Source of the DNA: Pseudobdellovibrionaceae bacterium | GTDB taxonomy: Bacteria; Bdellovibrionota; Bdellovibrionia; Bdellovibrionales; JAMPXM01 | Length of the DNA stretch: 7,233 bases | Assembly (NCBI GenBank): GCA_913774795.1 | Contig: CAJYIL010000666.1 | Span: forward strand, 1-7,233 | Direction: 5' to 3' | Shown here: positions 6,271 to 7,233 of the stretch, in pieces | How positions within the stretch are numbered: the first letter of the stretch is position 1 | Layout of the letters: each line of letters begins with the position of its first letter | Position numbers and translations under genes: made by a program | The notes under the pieces: generated by a model | What the model was told of the DNA's origin: nothing | What the model saw: only the letters and a program-made list of their open reading frames with translations | Database searches by the model: none

Positions 6271-6687
6271 TCAGCCTTTCCCGACAAAAGAGAGGAAGTC
6301 GTTTTTGTCTCGCAGATAGTCCTTTTCGTCATACGTATGTGAAGCCAGGACAAGCAGGACGCAGTCAGGCGTGTGATCAGACTGAACGCCCCAAATTCCG
6401 GGCGGAATATGCAGCCCTTCTTCGGGGCTAGAGAGTCGAAAAGCTTTGGTAGCGAGCCCATCGAAGACTTCAACCGAGCACGATCCCGATACACAAGTCA
6501 GAAACTGATGACATTCGCGATGCGCATGCTCCCCGCGTTTCGCGCCGCCGTTAACTGCATACACGACGAAATATCTAGCAACTGCGAAGGGAAAATCGCG
6601 ATGAGATTCTCCAGCGGTCAAAACTCCCCGAGAATCCTTAAACGTTGGTAACTTGTGCATCCGCACATCTTGAATCTTCGCCTTCAT
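6271..6687 (-). CDS. dTDP-4-keto-6-deoxyhexose 3,4-ketoisomerase, cupin family (FdtA/QdtA-like)
   Basis: A 138-residue cupin enzyme that would convert dTDP-4-keto-6-deoxyglucose to a 3-keto-6-deoxyhexose, the first dedicated step to 3-amino-3,6-dideoxy sugars. ATG 6687 is chosen because it forms ATGA with the upstream stop and gives the family's usual length of about 140; an in-frame start at 6753 would add 22 residues lying over the neighbour. Signatures are D18-S-R20-G21 near the N-terminus, ARYFVVYAV (37-45), the GEHAHREC block with H54 and H56 (the His pair implicated in catalysis in FdtA-type enzymes), CVSGSCSVEVFDG (65-77), the LHIPPGIWG segment, and DCVLLVLAS followed by YDEKDYLRD, which is very typical of FdtA/QdtA. 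The downstream acetyltransferase gene confirms the pathway. The matching aminotransferase (FdtB/QdtB) is not in the window. Fuc3N-type (FdtA) and Qui3N-type (QdtA) products cannot be distinguished here. Confidence 0.88.
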   Translation of the reverse strand: MKAKIQDVRMHKLPTFKDSRGVLTAGESHRDFPFAVARYFVVYAVNGGAKRGEHAHRECHQFLTCVSGSCSVEVFDGLATKAFRLSSPEEGLHIPPGIWGVQSDHTPDCVLLVLASHTYDEKDYLRDKNDFLSFVGKG

Positions 6688-7233
6688 CGGTTTGACCAAG
6701 TCGAGAGAATGACGCTGAGCGGGCGATCCTTCGTGTTCTCGTAAGCTCGCCAAGCGTAAGAGCCGACGATGCCAAGACCCAAGAGATTAATCGCGCCGAA
6801 GAAGGCAATAGCCACCATCGTCGCGGCGTAGCCGGGCACGGTGATGAGTCCGCAAAGTTTAACGACGAATGCGACCAGACCGACCAGACCAAATACGAAA
6901 GCTCCGCCGCCGCCCAGACGCACCAGTAACCGAATCGGCAGATCTGTAAATGCGAAGACGCTATCGGCGAGGTAGGTCACCTTCTTGCCGAACGTCCACG
7001 CTGAAACACCATGCTGTCGCTCACGGCGTTGATAGGGCACAAACTTCCGCCTGAAGCCGAGCCAAAAGATCTGCGCAATCAGCGAGCTGTGACTCTCCCG
7101 CATCCGCAGAAGCTGATCTCGGAAAAGTCGGTTACAGCCAAAGACATCGATACCGCCGGTCGGCATATCGCGGACGACAAATCGCCTGTAAAGCGACCAG
7201 AAAATTTCTGCGGGCAGCTTCGAGAAAAACGGG
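6684..7233 (-). CDS. Family 2 glycosyltransferase, GtrB/ArnC-like with two C-terminal membrane helices, 5' end outside window
   Basis: The frame is open from the right edge (first full codon at 7232), and 182 residues are visible before TGA 6686-6684; the nucleotide-binding N-terminal half lies outside. ATG 7166 is internal, because the protein continues upstream as PFFSKLPAEIFWSLYRRF. The visible part holds the end of the catalytic domain, including RDMPTGGIDVFGCNRLFRD, where the GtrB family usually has a Gly-Asp-Phe-Arg-type segment, then RRERQHGVSAWTFGKK (the R-x-x-R-x-G-x-S element), an interfacial stretch, and two membrane helices separated by the ITVPGYAA turn. The last helix has LLGLGIVGSY followed by ENTKDRP, as in GtrB/ArnC relatives. 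Members usually transfer sugar onto undecaprenyl phosphate; some transfer sugar onto glycan intermediates. It overlaps the ketoisomerase start by ATGA, so it heads the visible part of a three-gene minus-strand operon. The substrate may be the 3-acetamido sugar made by its neighbours (inference). Confidence 0.85.
   Translation of the reverse strand, partial: PFFSKLPAEIFWSLYRRFVVRDMPTGGIDVFGCNRLFRDQLLRMRESHSSLIAQIFWLGFRRKFVPYQRRERQHGVSAWTFGKKVTYLADSVFAFTDLPIRLLVRLGGGGAFVFGLVGLVAFVVKLCGLITVPGYAATMVAIAFFGAINLLGLGIVGSYAWRAYENTKDRPLSVILSTWSNR

Noticed and set aside
6373..6651. 92-residue plus-strand open frame opposite the ketoisomerase
   Set aside because: It is antisense to a well-supported cupin gene and has no recognisable protein features.
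6688..6753. Longer ketoisomerase start at 6753
   Set aside because: The added 22 residues lie over the end of the GT2 gene and are unlike the family; ATG 6687 gives the usual length and an ATGA overlap.

Overview
This window looks like part of a surface-polysaccharide (O-antigen, capsule or exopolysaccharide) biosynthesis locus from a Gram-negative bacterium. All eight protein genes fit glycan assembly or modification: an O-antigen ligase/polymerase-type membrane protein, a membrane O-acyltransferase, two family-2 glycosyltransferases, two large polytopic membrane proteins of GT-C type (one clear, one tentative), a cupin sugar ketoisomerase and a left-handed beta-helix sugar N-acetyltransferase. 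Base composition looks balanced (near 50% GC by eye). I cannot place the organism firmly; a proteobacterial or Bdellovibrionota-like host is only a guess. No tRNA, rRNA, CRISPR array, transposase or prophage gene is visible.

Layout. Bases 1-1814 (+): the 3' part of a Wzy_C/WaaL-type gene, overlapping by ATGA a complete acyltransferase-3 gene. Bases 1815-1972: a 158-base convergent gap with weak nested inverted repeats but no recognisable intrinsic terminator. Bases 1973-3313 (-): a GT-C glycosyltransferase with a GTG start. Bases 3314-3399: a short divergent intergenic region that should hold the promoters in both directions. Bases 3400-5798 (+): a GT2 polyprenyl-phosphate-sugar synthase-like gene, overlapping by ATGA a 555-residue membrane protein of unrecognised family. 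Bases 5795-7233 (-): reading leftward, a truncated GtrB/ArnC-like GT2 gene, an FdtA/QdtA-type ketoisomerase (ATGA overlap) and an FdtC/WlbB-type N-acetyltransferase. This last gene ends in the same TTAA that ends the 555-residue gene from the other side.

How the genes may work together (inference). The ketoisomerase and acetyltransferase are two of the three dedicated steps to a dTDP-3-acetamido-3,6-dideoxyhexose (Fuc3NAc or Qui3NAc type); the aminotransferase is not in this window. The 244-residue GT2 probably makes a polyprenyl-phosphate-linked sugar on the cytoplasmic face. That lipid could feed the GT-C-type enzymes, which would decorate a glycan in the periplasm. The acyltransferase could acylate the glycan, and the Wzy_C/WaaL-type protein would polymerise it or ligate it to its carrier. 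The locus is split into four strand blocks within 7 kb, which suggests assembly from separate modules rather than one long operon. I see no wholly new type of system. The least-described part is the GT2 plus 555-residue membrane protein pair, with the divergent GT-C gene beside it.
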